Shown: positions 7,949-16,930, counted from the first letter of the stretch. The stretch: DNA of 64,000 bases from Flavobacterium sp. (GCA_020403245.1 JADBYA010000026.1:1-64000), one strand, 5' to 3'. Notes: generated from the sequence alone by a model not told the origin. Numbers and translations: made by a program.

Positions 7949-10480
7949 TTATTTCTTTTTAGCAGGTGCTTTTTTGGTTGCAGCTTTTTTTGCTGCAGGT
8001 TTAGCTGCGCTCCGTTTGGCTTTGCCTGGGATTTTTCCTGGCGTTTTCTTTTCGATTAACTCTTTAACTTGTTCCAAAGTCAATTTTGAAGCATCAACAT
8101 CTTTATTTAATTCAATCTTGATTTTGCCCTTCGTAATTTCAGATTTTCCCCAACGGGCTTTTTGAACTAAAATCCCTTCTTCTTCCCAATTATGAATAAC
8201 CTTATCAATGTTCTTTTGTAATTTATCTTCTATCAATTCAGCCACATCCGATTGTGAAAGATTTTCGAAATTGTATTTTTTAGAAACATTGATGAAAATT
8301 CCATTCCATTTGATAAAAGGTCCAAACCTACCTGTTCCTTTTTGAACTCCTTCTCCTTTATAGGTAGCGATTGGCGCATCGGCTTTGGCTTTTTCATTAA
8401 TCAATTCTTGCGCTCTAACCATAGTTACGTCTAATGGATCTTCTCCTTTTGGTAAGGATATGAATTGCTTTCCGAAACGAACATATGGGCCAAAACGACC
8501 ATTGCTTACTTCCACTTCTTCTCCTTTATATTCTCCTAATGTTTTTGGCAATAAGAATAAATTCAACGCTTCTTCCAAAGTGATATTACTGATATTTTGT
8601 TCGTGTCGCAAACTAGCAAATTGTTTTTCTTCATCATCTGCTTCGCCAATTTGAGCCATTGGACCGAACTTCCCTAAGCGAACTAAAACCTGTTTGCCTG
8701 TTTTTGGGTCTTTACCTAATATTCTTTCACCGCTTTCTCTTTCGGCATTGTCTTGAACTTCGAGAACATTGGGGTGGAATTTATTATAGAAATCCTGCAT
8801 CATTTTTGCCCAATCAATATTCCCTTCGGCTATTTCGTCAAAATCTTGTTCAACTTTGGCAGTGAAATTATAATCTAATATGGACGAAAAATTCTTCACC
8901 AAAAAGTCATTTACAATCGTTCCGATGTCTGTTGGTACTAATTTCCCTTTATCAGAACCTGTCATTTCAGTTAAAACTTGACTTTTTACTTCTCCCGATT
9001 TCAATACTAACTGGTTGTATTTTCTTTCAGAACCTTCAAAGCTTCCTTTTTCGATATAGGTTCTTGCAATAATGGTTGAAATAGTTGGCGCATAAGTGGA
9101 AGGACGACCAATACCTAATTCTTCTAATTTTTTCACCAATGCAGCTTCTGTGTAACGGCTTGGTGCTTGGGTAAATCGTTCTTTGGCTACTATTTGTTGA
9201 TTAACTAATTTTTCATTTACTTTCAGCGCAGGCAACATGCCTTCTTGCTCTTCATCGTCATCATCACTTCCTTCTAAATACACTTTTAGGAAACCTTCAA
9301 ACTTGATTACTTCGCCTGTGGCTTGGAATACTTCCGAATGATTATTGGCTTCAATCTTAACGTTAGTTCGTTCTAATTCGGCATCGCTCATTTGGGACGC
9401 CAACGTTCTTTTCCATATCAAATCGTATAAACGCGCTTGGTCTCTTTCTACATTCACAATATGACGCGACATATCCGTTGGGCGAATCGCTTCGTGTGCT
9501 TCTTGTGCACCTTTACTTTTGGTGGCAAATGTTCTTGGTTTTGAGAACTCACGTCCATATGATTTAGTGATTTCAGCTTGTGCAGCATCCATCGCTTCTT
9601 TGGAAAGGTTCACACTGTCGGTTCTCATATAGGTAATCAATCCGGCTTCGTATAAACGTTGTGCTATTTGCATTGTAATTCCAACAGGCAAGTATAATTT
9701 TCGGGCAGCTTCTTGTTGCAAGGTCGATGTTGTAAAAGGTGCTGCTGGTGATTTCTTGGTGGGTTTGGTTTCTAAATCGGCTACCTTATAAGTAGAACCG
9801 ATATTTTTGTTTAGAAAATCTTCCGCTTCTTTTTTGGTGGCAAAGTTTTTTGGCAATTTGGCTTTCACCACTTTTCCAGCTTCGTTAGTAAATTCTGCTG
9901 TAACCGAATAGGAAGCTACAGGCTTGAACTCTTGTATTTCTCTTTCTCTTTCAACAATCAAACGCACTGAAACCGATTGTACTCTACCGGCAGATAAGCC
10001 GCCTTTTACTTTTTTCCATAAAACAGGAGAAAGTTCATATCCTACCAATCTGTCTAAAACTCTACGCGCTTGCTGGGCATTAACTAAATTATAATCGATT
10101 TCTCTTGGATTATCGATGGCTTTTAGAATAGCATTCTTGGTGATTTCGTGGAAAACAATACGTTTGGTTTTACTTTTATCTAGTTTTAATTCTTCGGCTA
10201 AGTGCCAAGAGATGGCTTCTCCTTCGCGGTCTTCATCGGAAGCTAACCACACCATATCGGCAGACTTGGCTAGTCCTTTTAGCTTGGTAACCAATGCTTT
10301 TTTATCGGCAGAAACTTCGTATTTTGGTTTAAAACCATTCAATACGTCTACTCCTATTTCTTTGGAAGGCAAGTCGGCAATGTGCCCATAACTTGACTCA
10401 ACTTGGTAGTCGTTCCCTAGAAATTTTTCGATTGTCTTGGCTTTTGCCGGTGACTCCACGATAACTAAATTCTTTGCCAT
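7949..10480 (-). CDS. topA: DNA topoisomerase I
   Basis: An 843-residue type IA topoisomerase that relaxes negative supercoils. The start at MAKNLVIVESPAKAKTIEKF is the family start: the Toprim domain opens with it and continues to DEDREGEAI. The catalytic-tyrosine region reads GLITYMRTDS, followed by SAQEAHEAIRPT-like text and C-terminal topo-C repeats (RFGPYVRFG, RFGPFIKW). The tail is a lysine/alanine-rich extension that probably binds DNA nonspecifically. The frame extends upstream to 10540, but the promoter lies inside that extension, so 10480 is preferred. The downstream arginase-fold gene is only 3 bp away. Confidence 0.95.
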   Translation of the reverse strand: MAKNLVIVESPAKAKTIEKFLGNDYQVESSYGHIADLPSKEIGVDVLNGFKPKYEVSADKKALVTKLKGLAKSADMVWLASDEDREGEAISWHLAEELKLDKSKTKRIVFHEITKNAILKAIDNPREIDYNLVNAQQARRVLDRLVGYELSPVLWKKVKGGLSAGRVQSVSVRLIVEREREIQEFKPVASYSVTAEFTNEAGKVVKAKLPKNFATKKEAEDFLNKNIGSTYKVADLETKPTKKSPAAPFTTSTLQQEAARKLYLPVGITMQIAQRLYEAGLITYMRTDSVNLSKEAMDAAQAEITKSYGREFSKPRTFATKSKGAQEAHEAIRPTDMSRHIVNVERDQARLYDLIWKRTLASQMSDAELERTNVKIEANNHSEVFQATGEVIKFEGFLKVYLEGSDDDDEEQEGMLPALKVNEKLVNQQIVAKERFTQAPSRYTEAALVKKLEELGIGRPSTYAPTISTIIARTYIEKGSFEGSERKYNQLVLKSGEVKSQVLTEMTGSDKGKLVPTDIGTIVNDFLVKNFSSILDYNFTAKVEQDFDEIAEGNIDWAKMMQDFYNKFHPNVLEVQDNAERESGERILGKDPKTGKQVLVRLGKFGPMAQIGEADDEEKQFASLRHEQNISNITLEEALNLFLLPKTLGEYKGEEVEVSNGRFGPYVRFGKQFISLPKGEDPLDVTMVRAQELINEKAKADAPIATYKGEGVQKGTGRFGPFIKWNGIFINVSKKYNFENLSQSDVAELIEDKLQKNIDKVIHNWEEEGILVQKARWGKSEITKGKIKIELNKDVDASKLTLEQVKELIEKKTPGKIPGKAKRSAAKPAAKKAATKKAPAKKK

Positions 10481-10500
10481 ATCCCTATTGTTTGTGTGGG

Positions 10501-10529
10501 CAAAAGTAGCAGTTTTTTTTATAAAACAA
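10501..10529 (-). promoter_or_regulatory. Promoter of topA
   Basis: Minus strand: TTG (10527-10529), 18 bp, then TACTTTTG (10501-10508), a full match to the Bacteroidetes sigma-A promoter pattern. Transcription would start around 10495, leaving a short leader before the ATG at 10480 and excluding any upstream start. Confidence 0.65.
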
Positions 10530-10591
10530 GTTTTTGACAAAAATCTAACATAATTTCACTCTAAAACTTTTCTTAAACCTTCTCTGCCATC

Positions 10592-10623
10592 TTGTCATAT
10601 TTTAGAATTTTGTATTATCTTTG
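10592..10623 (+). promoter_or_regulatory. Promoter of miaB
   Basis: TTG at 10592-10594, 21 bp, then TATCTTTG at 10616-10623, matching TTG-N-TAnnTTTG. It lies about 80 bp upstream of the miaB ATG and drives the leader containing a palindromic repeat. Confidence 0.65.
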
Positions 10624-10671
10624 CTTTCGTGATTCCGATAAAATTGGGATTTATACTAATGTTAAGTTGAG

Positions 10672-10689
10672 ATTCCGATAAATCGGAAT
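10672..10689. repeat. Perfect 18-bp palindrome in the miaB leader
   Basis: attccgat / atcggaat arms with a 2-base centre form a strong hairpin 14 bp before the miaB start. An imperfect relative begins at 10631 (gattccgata). It probably belongs to a dispersed REP-like family; an effect on miaB translation is possible but unproven. Confidence 0.6.
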
Positions 10690-10703
10690 GACAAATTTGG
10701 AAT

Positions 10704-12158
10704 ATGGAAAAGGTAATAGAAGAGAAAAAACAAGGCACCAGTCTTGTTTTGGAACAAAAAGAAGGTAATACCAAAAAACTATTTATAGAAAGCTATGGCT
10801 GTGCGATGAATTTTTCGGACAGTGAGATTGTAGCATCTATTTTGACCGAACAAGGTTATAATACAACTCAGAATTTAGAGGAAGCCGACTTGGTTTTGGT
10901 GAACACTTGTTCTATCAGAGACAAGGCAGAGCAAACGGTGAGAAAGCGTTTGGAGAAATACAATGCGGTGAAACGCAGTATCAATCCGGGGATGAAAGTG
11001 GGTGTTTTGGGTTGCATGGCAGAGCGATTGAAAGACCAGTTTTTGGAACAAGAAAAAATTGTGGATATGGTTGTTGGTCCTGATGCTTACAAGGATTTGC
11101 CCAACTTGTTGAAAGAAGTGGAAGAAGGTAGAGATGCTATCAACGTGATTTTATCAAAAGATGAGACTTATGGCGACATTGCACCGGTTCGTTTGAATAC
11201 TAATGGTGTGAATGCCTTTGTTTCTATTACTCGTGGTTGCGACAATATGTGTACGTTTTGCGTGGTTCCTTTTACTCGAGGAAGAGAACGCAGCCGTGAA
11301 CCGCAGAGTATCTTGGAAGAAATCAAAGATTTGTGGGACAGAGGTTTTAAGGAAGTTTGTTTACTAGGACAAAACGTAGATAGTTACCTTTGGTATGGTG
11401 GCGGATTGAAGAAAGATTTTGTAAAAGCTACCGAAATGCAACAAGCCACGGCTACTGATTTTGCACAATTGCTGGAACAATGTGCCATAGCTTTCCCCAA
11501 AATGCGTTTTCGCTTTTCGACTTCTAATCCGCAAGACATGCATGAAGAAGTGTTGCATGTAATTGCTAAATATGATAATGTTTGTAATTATATTCACTTA
11601 CCGGTACAAAGTGGTAGCACACGTATATTAAAGGAAATGAATCGCCAGCATACTCGCGAAGAATACATGGCATTGATAGATAAAATAAAAAGAATTTTAC
11701 CTGGTTGTTCTATTTCACAAGACTTGATTGCAGGTTTTCCAACAGAAACAGAGGAAGATCATCAAGATACCTTGAGTTTGATGGAATATGTGGAATATGA
11801 TTTTGGCTATATGTTTTCCTATTCTGAACGTCCGGGTACTTTGGCAGCCAGAAAAATGGAAGACGATGTGCCAGAAGCAATAAAGAAAAGACGTTTGCAA
11901 GAGATTGTAGATTTACAACAAAAGCTAAGCGAGAAGAGAACCAAGCGTTTCTTGGGCGAAACCGTAGAAGTTTTAATTGAAAAAGAATCAAAGAAATCGG
12001 CTCAACACTGGAGCGGCAGAAACTCAGAAAATGTGGTGACGGTTTTCCCAAAAGGGGATTATAAAGTTGGAGATTTTGTGATGGTAAAAGTGAATGATTG
12101 TACTACGGCAACGTTGATTGGAGAAGCGGTGGGTTTTAGTGAAATGCAAACTAACTAA
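10704..12158 (+). CDS. miaB: tRNA-2-methylthio-N6-dimethylallyladenosine synthase
   Basis: A 484-residue radical-SAM methylthiotransferase that adds a methylthio group to isopentenyl-A37 of tRNAs reading UNN codons. Order of domains: UPF0004 ([15 protein letters not shown] with Cys; [17 protein letters not shown], the three auxiliary-cluster cysteines), radical SAM ([22 protein letters not shown], CxxxCxxC), and a C-terminal TRAM domain ending near [17 protein letters not shown]. All cluster ligands are present. A 20-residue charged N-terminal leader precedes the core. It is first in the plus-strand series leading to the sigma-54 activator. Confidence 0.96.
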   Translation: MEKVIEEKKQGTSLVLEQKEGNTKKLFIESYGCAMNFSDSEIVASILTEQGYNTTQNLEEADLVLVNTCSIRDKAEQTVRKRLEKYNAVKRSINPGMKVGVLGCMAERLKDQFLEQEKIVDMVVGPDAYKDLPNLLKEVEEGRDAINVILSKDETYGDIAPVRLNTNGVNAFVSITRGCDNMCTFCVVPFTRGRERSREPQSILEEIKDLWDRGFKEVCLLGQNVDSYLWYGGGLKKDFVKATEMQQATATDFAQLLEQCAIAFPKMRFRFSTSNPQDMHEEVLHVIAKYDNVCNYIHLPVQSGSTRILKEMNRQHTREEYMALIDKIKRILPGCSISQDLIAGFPTETEEDHQDTLSLMEYVEYDFGYMFSYSERPGTLAARKMEDDVPEAIKKRRLQEIVDLQQKLSEKRTKRFLGETVEVLIEKESKKSAQHWSGRNSENVVTVFPKGDYKVGDFVMVKVNDCTTATLIGEAVGFSEMQTN

Positions 12159-12161
12159 AGT

Positions 12162-12189
12162 CACAAATTACACAAATTTTCACAAATTA
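12162..12189. repeat. Left 28-bp inverted repeat
   Basis: Exact reverse complement of 12796-12823. Built from CACAAATT words repeated at 9-10 bp intervals. Confidence 0.85.
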
Positions 12190-12267
12190 ATCTTGCCAAA
12201 TAAACACTATTGACTGAAAATTTGGTTTTAAAGACTGAAAGTCTAATAAGTTGAGAAAAAATATTTT

Positions 12268-12328
12268 TTGCCACAAATTAGACAAATTAGCCCGAATTAA
12301 TTTGTGTAATTTGTGTAATTTGTGGCAA
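12268..12328. repeat. Internal hairpin with the same motif
   Basis: Arms ttgccacaaatta (12268-12280) and taatttgtggcaa (12316-12328) are exact complements, and the interior has further TAATTTGTG words. It shares 17 bp with the right repeat. It could fold in transcripts or form a cruciform. Confidence 0.75.
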
Positions 12329-12394
12329 AGTTTTGTAGATGATAAAGGGGAAATGCAGAAAAGTGCATAGTTTTAACTGTTTTTGTTACAAATA

Positions 12395-12784
12395 ATGATG
12401 GAAAATAATTCTGAATTTTATTACAAGAAAGACGAAAATTACACTATTGTTGGCATTTGTATGGAAGTTCATCGAATTTTAGGACCAGGATTATTGGAGA
12501 TAGTTTATAAAGATGCTTTAGAAATTGAATTTAACAAAAATAACATTCCTTTTGTTAGAGAAAAAGAGTTTATTATTAATTATAAAGGAAATATTCTGCC
12601 TCATAAATTTTACGCAGACTTTGTTGTTTTTGATGATATTATATTGGAAATAAAGTCAGTTAAAGAAATTAATAACGAACATATTGCACGTACATTAAAT
12701 TATATGAGACTTGCAGACACACCAGTTGGTATCATTGCAAACTTTCAAAACAAATCATTGGATCATAAAAGATTAGTGATTTAA
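12395..12784 (+). CDS. GxxExxY family protein (PD-(D/E)xK-like)
   Basis: A 129-residue protein with the defining GxxExxY motif (GPGLLEIVYKDAL, about residues 29-41), then an ADFVVFDDIILEIKSV stretch that fits a D-x(n)-ExK nuclease-like core. The family is assigned to the PD-(D/E)xK superfamily, but no biochemical role is established that I know of. ATG at 12395 is preferred over an in-frame TTG at 12383. The gene is enclosed by inverted repeats and interrupts the miaB to sigma-54-activator order, suggesting it arrived as a unit. Confidence 0.8.
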   Translation: MMENNSEFYYKKDENYTIVGICMEVHRILGPGLLEIVYKDALEIEFNKNNIPFVREKEFIINYKGNILPHKFYADFVVFDDIILEIKSVKEINNEHIARTLNYMRLADTPVGIIANFQNKSLDHKRLVI

Positions 12785-12795
12785 TTTCAAAAAAA

Positions 12796-12823
12796 TAATT
12801 TGTGAAAATTTGTGTAATTTGTG
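12796..12823. repeat. Right 28-bp inverted repeat
   Basis: Exact reverse complement of 12162-12189. It starts 12 bp after the GxxExxY stop codon and is followed after 16 bp by an actgaa/ttcag palindrome just before the next gene. Confidence 0.85.
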
Positions 12824-12862
12824 GTTAAATAAAAAAAGATACTGAAATAAATTCAGCATAAA

Positions 12863-14125
12863 ATGGAATCAGTTCAAAACATAAAACAACGGTTTGAGAT
12901 TATTGGGAATGACCCAAAACTCAATCGTGCCATAGAGAAAGCCATTCAGGTTGCTCCTACTGATATTTCGGTATTGGTAGTGGGTGAAAGTGGCGTTGGG
13001 AAGGAGAGTATTCCAAGAATTATCCACTCGCTTTCCCATAGAAAACACGGAAAATACATCGCTGTAAACTGTGGAGCAATTCCAGAAGGAACTATCGATA
13101 GTGAGCTTTTTGGTCATGAAAAAGGCGCTTTTACTGGAGCAACCAACACCAGAGAAGGGTATTTTGAAGTAGCCGATGGCGGAACCATTTTTTTAGATGA
13201 AGTGGGCGAATTGCCTTTAACCACTCAAGTTCGTTTGCTTCGTGTTTTGGAAAATGGCGAGTTTATAAAAGTAGGTTCATCTCAAGTACAAAAAACGAAT
13301 GTTCGAATTGTAGCGGCTACCAATGTGAATTTATTTGATGCAATTGAAAAAGGCAAATTCCGTGAAGATTTATACTATCGTTTGAGTACGGTCGATATTC
13401 CAATTCCACCTCTGCGCGACAGAAAAGATGATATTCATTTATTGTTTCGAAAATTTGCAGCCGATTTTGCTCATAAATATAAAATGCCTCCAATTAAATT
13501 GAGCGATGATTCTATTCGTTTTTTACAAAAATACCGTTGGAGTGGAAACATTCGTCAGTTGCGCAATGTAGCCGAACAAATTTCGGTATTGGAAACCAAT
13601 CGTGACATTTCGTTAGCCACTTTACAATCCTATTTACCACTTGAAGGCAGTACTTTACCCTCAGTCATTGGTGGAAAAAAATCGGAAAGTGATTTTTCTA
13701 CCGAAAGAGATATTTTGTACAAAGTACTTTTTGATATGAAAAGCGATTTGAATGATTTGAAAAAATTGACTTTGGAATTAATGAAAAACGGTTCTAAAAT
13801 GCAAGACATTAATCCGAGTTTAATTCAAAAAGTATATGGTTCAAAAGAATCGGAAAATGAAATTTCGTTTGAAGAAGATACAAGAATGAATGTTATACCA
13901 AAACAAAATCAATCGCAACATTCAGCATTTGATGATGAAGAGGAACAGAATTATTTAGACGCAGAAACTGTTGAAGAGGAAGAAGTTTTGAAATTAGAGC
14001 AAAAAGAAATTGAACTCATCAAAAAATCATTGGAACGCCACAAAGGCAAAAGAAAAGCTGCCGCCGATGAGTTGGGAATTTCCGAAAGAACATTGTATCG
14101 AAAAATTAAGCAGTATGACCTGTAA
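12863..14125 (+). CDS. Sigma-54-dependent transcriptional activator
   Basis: A 420-residue bacterial enhancer-binding protein without an N-terminal sensor domain. The AAA+ core starts at about residue 15: Walker A is GESGVGKE, the sigma-54-contacting loop is GAFTGA within HEKGAFTGATNTREG, Walker B is GGTIFLDEVGEL, and the arginine-finger region is FREDLYYRLSTVDIPIPPLRDR. A C-terminal Fis-type helix-turn-helix reads KAAADELGISERTLYRKI. A long acidic linker (about 270-375) separates them. With no receiver or GAF domain, control is probably by abundance or a partner. Target genes are unknown. Confidence 0.93.
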   Translation: MESVQNIKQRFEIIGNDPKLNRAIEKAIQVAPTDISVLVVGESGVGKESIPRIIHSLSHRKHGKYIAVNCGAIPEGTIDSELFGHEKGAFTGATNTREGYFEVADGGTIFLDEVGELPLTTQVRLLRVLENGEFIKVGSSQVQKTNVRIVAATNVNLFDAIEKGKFREDLYYRLSTVDIPIPPLRDRKDDIHLLFRKFAADFAHKYKMPPIKLSDDSIRFLQKYRWSGNIRQLRNVAEQISVLETNRDISLATLQSYLPLEGSTLPSVIGGKKSESDFSTERDILYKVLFDMKSDLNDLKKLTLELMKNGSKMQDINPSLIQKVYGSKESENEISFEEDTRMNVIPKQNQSQHSAFDDEEEQNYLDAETVEEEEVLKLEQKEIELIKKSLERHKGKRKAAADELGISERTLYRKIKQYDL

Positions 14126-14179
14126 ATTTTTTCATTACAATGCTACACATGTTAAGTTTATAATATCAAATATATTTTT

Positions 14180-15010
14180 ATGAAAAATATTTTTTTTCTA
14201 CTGACTATTGCTATCACATTATTCTCTTGCAGTAATGATGATAGTAAAACCATAATCAACCCAAATTTACTTCTAAGGGTTGATTTTTATCCAGGGACAA
14301 CTTTTGAAGAGCGATGGAATTTTAATTCGGATGGATTATTAATCAATATAACCAATTCAGACAACGAATTAATAGAGTTATTTCTTTACGATACAAATAA
14401 CAATGTTATACAAAACACAAAATATAGTTCGGGGTTACCAACTGAAAATTACCTTATTACATACAACTCAAGTAATAAAATTACAAGTATTAATGGAAAA
14501 AATTACAATTATAGTGTTTCAGAAAATCGTTATTACTACACTTTAGGAAATGAAAGTTTTTCTTGTGAGTTAAATACAGACGGCATAGCAACTCATTATT
14601 TAGATTTTTTTGATTTCCCTGATGAAGGCGATGATATCCAAACTGAATTTGATTTTCAATATGAAAATGGTAATATGTTAAGTTATTCAGGTTTCGGAAG
14701 TAGCTTGGGTGAAATTGAAGCACATTTTAATTATGGAAACGTTATTAATCCATTAAAAATGGCTACACTCCCAGTATTAAAGATAAAGTCAATCCTAGAC
14801 CCCCATTTTTTTAATGACGGTATTTCTTCCAATAACATAAAAGAATATAAAAGGTATTCCTTGATAGATCCCGAGACTCATTCATTTGGCATACTAATTT
14901 ACCCAAGTAATAAAATAGAATTACTATCACAAGAAAATTATTCAAATGGCGTATATGAATCTACTTTAACAAATTCTTATTACTACTACCAAGGTGATGT
15001 AATTCCATAA
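14180..15010 (+). CDS. Hypothetical lipoprotein
   Basis: A 276-residue protein with a lipoprotein signal (MKNIFFLLTIAITLFSCSNDD, Cys at about 17). The rest is rich in Asn, Tyr and Ser with repeated short beta-strand phrases such as RWNFNSDGLLINITNSD and FLYDTNNNVIQ, which recall YD-type beta repeats but do not form a clear domain. It probably sits on the periplasmic or outer face of the envelope. Base composition is even more A/T-rich than the neighbours. It lies between the sigma-54 activator and lptE; I cannot assign a function. Confidence 0.65.
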   Translation: MKNIFFLLTIAITLFSCSNDDSKTIINPNLLLRVDFYPGTTFEERWNFNSDGLLINITNSDNELIELFLYDTNNNVIQNTKYSSGLPTENYLITYNSSNKITSINGKNYNYSVSENRYYYTLGNESFSCELNTDGIATHYLDFFDFPDEGDDIQTEFDFQYENGNMLSYSGFGSSLGEIEAHFNYGNVINPLKMATLPVLKIKSILDPHFFNDGISSNNIKEYKRYSLIDPETHSFGILIYPSNKIELLSQENYSNGVYESTLTNSYYYYQGDVIP

Positions 15011-15051
15011 TTCAAAATAAAGAATTACTTTAGCCGTCTTTAATTGTTATA

Positions 15052-15555
15052 ATGAAGATTTTTAAAATACTTACACTTTTTATTCTCTTGCTCAGCATCA
15101 ACAGTTGCTCCGTTTATAATTTTACAGGAACAGGAAAAATTGATGCTAAAACCTTTCAGGTAAATTATTTTCAGAATAATGCAGATTTGATTGAACCAGG
15201 AATTGAAAGAACTTTCACCATTGAACTTCAGGAAATAATTCAAAATCAAACCAATTTGAATTTAACTAGCTCCAATGGCGATTTACTATATGAAGGGGAA
15301 ATTACTGATTTTAGAATCACACCGATGACCGCTACTTCCGATCAAACGGCTTCACAAAACAGATTAACTATTAGAATAAATGTTCGATTTAGTAATAAAA
15401 ACAAAGAATCCGATAATTTTGAAAAATCATTTTCATTTTTTCATGATTATGATGGATCAAAACAACTTGTAGGATCAACGCTTTCAGAAGCGCTTGATGT
15501 GATTTTTGAGCGAATCACACAAGATATATTTAATGAATCATTAGCAAAATGGTAG
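15052..15555 (+). CDS. lptE: LPS assembly lipoprotein LptE
   Basis: A 167-residue lipoprotein (MKIFKILTLFILLLSINSCSVYNFTGTG, Cys at about 19) of the Bacteroidetes LptE family. LptE plugs the LptD barrel and helps insert lipopolysaccharide in the outer membrane. Family features are the SVYNFTG start, the VNYFQNNADLIEPG segment, the short YEGEITDFRITPM strand and the late KSFSFFHDYDG stretch. It starts 41 bp after the hypothetical lipoprotein. A tandem repeat follows its stop codon. Confidence 0.85.
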   Translation: MKIFKILTLFILLLSINSCSVYNFTGTGKIDAKTFQVNYFQNNADLIEPGIERTFTIELQEIIQNQTNLNLTSSNGDLLYEGEITDFRITPMTATSDQTASQNRLTIRINVRFSNKNKESDNFEKSFSFFHDYDGSKQLVGSTLSEALDVIFERITQDIFNESLAKW

Positions 15556-15575
15556 AAAACTCAGTAGGCAGTTTT

Positions 15576-15614
15576 CAGTCGCAGTGAACAGTCGCAGTGA
15601 ACAGTCGCAGTGAA
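15576..15614. repeat. 13-bp unit repeated three times in tandem
   Basis: CAGTCGCAGTGAA occurs three times head to tail without mismatch. It is followed by a gacttgaaacgtgaaac string related to repeats inside murG and beside ftsW. It fills the gap between lptE and the next gene. Confidence 0.85.
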
Positions 15615-15638
15615 CAGAAAAGACTTGAAACGTGAAAC

Positions 15639-16487
15639 TTGAAACCCGAAACAACCGATAAAAAATTGAACCTAACAGATTATACATACTTACTCAACAA
15701 ACCCGACACTATCAACGACAGACATGCCCAAGCATTAGATACTGTTTTGAATGCATTCCCCTATTTGCAAAGTGCTCACGTTTTGAAGTTAAAACATCTG
15801 TATAATGAAGAAAGCTTTAATTATAACCATGCACTGAAAGTTGTCGCTGCTTATACTACAGACAGAAGTATCTTATTTGATTTTATAACTTCAGATGTAT
15901 TTGTTTCAGTTCAAAAAGGGTTGTATGAAAAAAAACTAGCAGAGTTAATGAACATGAGTGTTATAGAAAGTGAAGAAGTAATTGTTGAATACAAACCATC
16001 AATTGACCCTTTAGAACAATCCATTTTAACCTCCATAAAGGAAGCTTCAACACCAGAAGAACTAAAAGTTTCGGAAAAACTAGCCATTGGAAAACCTTTA
16101 GAATTTTCAAGAAATGAAAAACATTCTTTTCAAGAATGGTTGCAACTGTCCCGATTAAAACCAATTGAGAGAGAAAAACCAACAAAGGAAACACCTTTGA
16201 TTGATCATGAGAAAATGAAAAAATTGGATTTAATTGATAAATTTATCGAAAATAATCCTAAAATTTCTCCCATTGCAAAAGATGCTACTGTTGTAGCAAT
16301 TGAGCCAATTGATGAGGATAATAGTTACTTGATGACGGAAACCTTAGCGAGAGTTTATTTAGAACAAAAAAAATACCAACGCGCCATTCAAGCTTATGAA
16401 ATATTAATTTTGAAATATCCAGAAAAAAGTAGTTTCTTTGCAGACCGAATTTCGGATATAAAAATTTTACAACAAAATAATAATTAA
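15639..16487 (+). CDS. Hypothetical protein with C-terminal TPR-like repeat
   Basis: A 282-residue, mostly helical, charged protein. The C-terminal part TETLARVYLEQKKYQRAIQAYEILILKYPEKSSFFADRI matches a tetratricopeptide pair, a protein-binding scaffold. The N-terminal part (LNLTDYTYLLNKP) is seen in flavobacterial proteins next to secG. No signal peptide is evident, so it is probably cytoplasmic. There is no ATG at the 5' end: a stop codon at 15633 limits the start to TTG 15639 or TTG 15666, and 15666 fits the conserved LTDYTYLL start. It precedes secG by 12 bp, suggesting cotranscription. Confidence 0.75.
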   Translation: MKPETTDKKLNLTDYTYLLNKPDTINDRHAQALDTVLNAFPYLQSAHVLKLKHLYNEESFNYNHALKVVAAYTTDRSILFDFITSDVFVSVQKGLYEKKLAELMNMSVIESEEVIVEYKPSIDPLEQSILTSIKEASTPEELKVSEKLAIGKPLEFSRNEKHSFQEWLQLSRLKPIEREKPTKETPLIDHEKMKKLDLIDKFIENNPKISPIAKDATVVAIEPIDEDNSYLMTETLARVYLEQKKYQRAIQAYEILILKYPEKSSFFADRISDIKILQQNNN

Positions 16488-16499
16488 TTACAATACATC

Positions 16500-16832
16500 A
16501 TGTTTACAATTTTTTTAGTATTAATAACGATTGTTTGTTTCTTATTAATAATTGCAGTTATGGTCCAAAACCCTAAAGGTGGTGGTTTATCGTCCTCATT
16601 AGGTGGTTCTCAAATGCTTGGTGGTGTCCAAAAAACAACCGACTTTTTAGACAAAAGTACTTGGTTTTTAGCTGGAGCGTTAATCGTTTTAATTTTATTG
16701 TCAAGTTTAAGTTTTCCAAGCTTATCAGGTCAATCAGATTCAAAAGTCATTGATAATACAGAATCTGTTGCTCCTAAAACCACAACCAATAAAGCAACAC
16801 CAGCTAAACCGGTTGAAACTCCAAAAAAATAA
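16500..16832 (+). CDS. secG: Preprotein translocase subunit SecG
   Basis: A 110-residue membrane protein with two transmembrane helices (about residues 3-21 and 55-73) separated by the conserved loop NPKGGGLSSSLGGSQMLGG, the hallmark of SecG. SecG assists SecYE/SecA protein export. The C-terminal 35 residues are a Thr/Ala/Lys/Pro-rich tail typical of Bacteroidetes SecG. It lies 12 bp after the TPR-like gene and is followed by a terminator, so the lptE-TPR-secG group probably ends here. Confidence 0.93.
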   Translation: MFTIFLVLITIVCFLLIIAVMVQNPKGGGLSSSLGGSQMLGGVQKTTDFLDKSTWFLAGALIVLILLSSLSFPSLSGQSDSKVIDNTESVAPKTTTNKATPAKPVETPKK

Positions 16833-16852
16833 TTTAGACAGATAAAAAATAT

Positions 16853-16886
16853 AAAATGCCAGCGCTGACATGCTGGCATTTTTTTT
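16853..16886 (+). terminator. Terminator after secG
   Basis: Perfect 11-bp stem (aaaatgccagc / gctggcatttt) with an 8-base loop and eight T after the stem start of the tail. Confidence 0.85.
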
Positions 16887-16911
16887 AGGAAAAAATGTCA
16901 GCAATTATGGC

Positions 16912-16930
16912 TTGGCACAGTTTCTGAATT
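16912..16930 (+). promoter_or_regulatory. Possible sigma-54-type promoter before groES
   Basis: TTGGCACA (16912-16919) matches the -24 element of sigma-54 promoters. At the correct distance stands CTGAA, where the -12 element would be TTGCA, so one of the two near-invariant bases is lost. It is 40 bp upstream of the groES ATG. No CIRCE inverted repeat (GAGTGC type) is visible. A sigma-54 activator is encoded 4 kb away, but a link between the two is only a hypothesis. Confidence 0.35.

Larger units (their letters stand above)
12162..12823. mobile_element. Candidate repeat-framed GxxExxY unit
   Basis: A 662-bp stretch framed by a perfect 28-bp inverted repeat (12162-12189 against 12796-12823, beginning CACAAATTACACAAA) and holding one gene of the GxxExxY family plus an internal hairpin of the same sequence type. 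It sits between miaB and the sigma-54 activator. I see no clear target-site duplication and no transposase, so mobility, if real, would have to be carried out in trans or by the GxxExxY protein. This is an inference from structure. Confidence 0.45.

Noticed and set aside
10481..10540. Upstream extension of topA
   Set aside because: The extra 20 residues are not Toprim-like and the promoter lies inside this region.
12863..14125. Two-component NtrC-type regulator
   Set aside because: There is no receiver domain in front of the AAA+ core and no kinase gene nearby.
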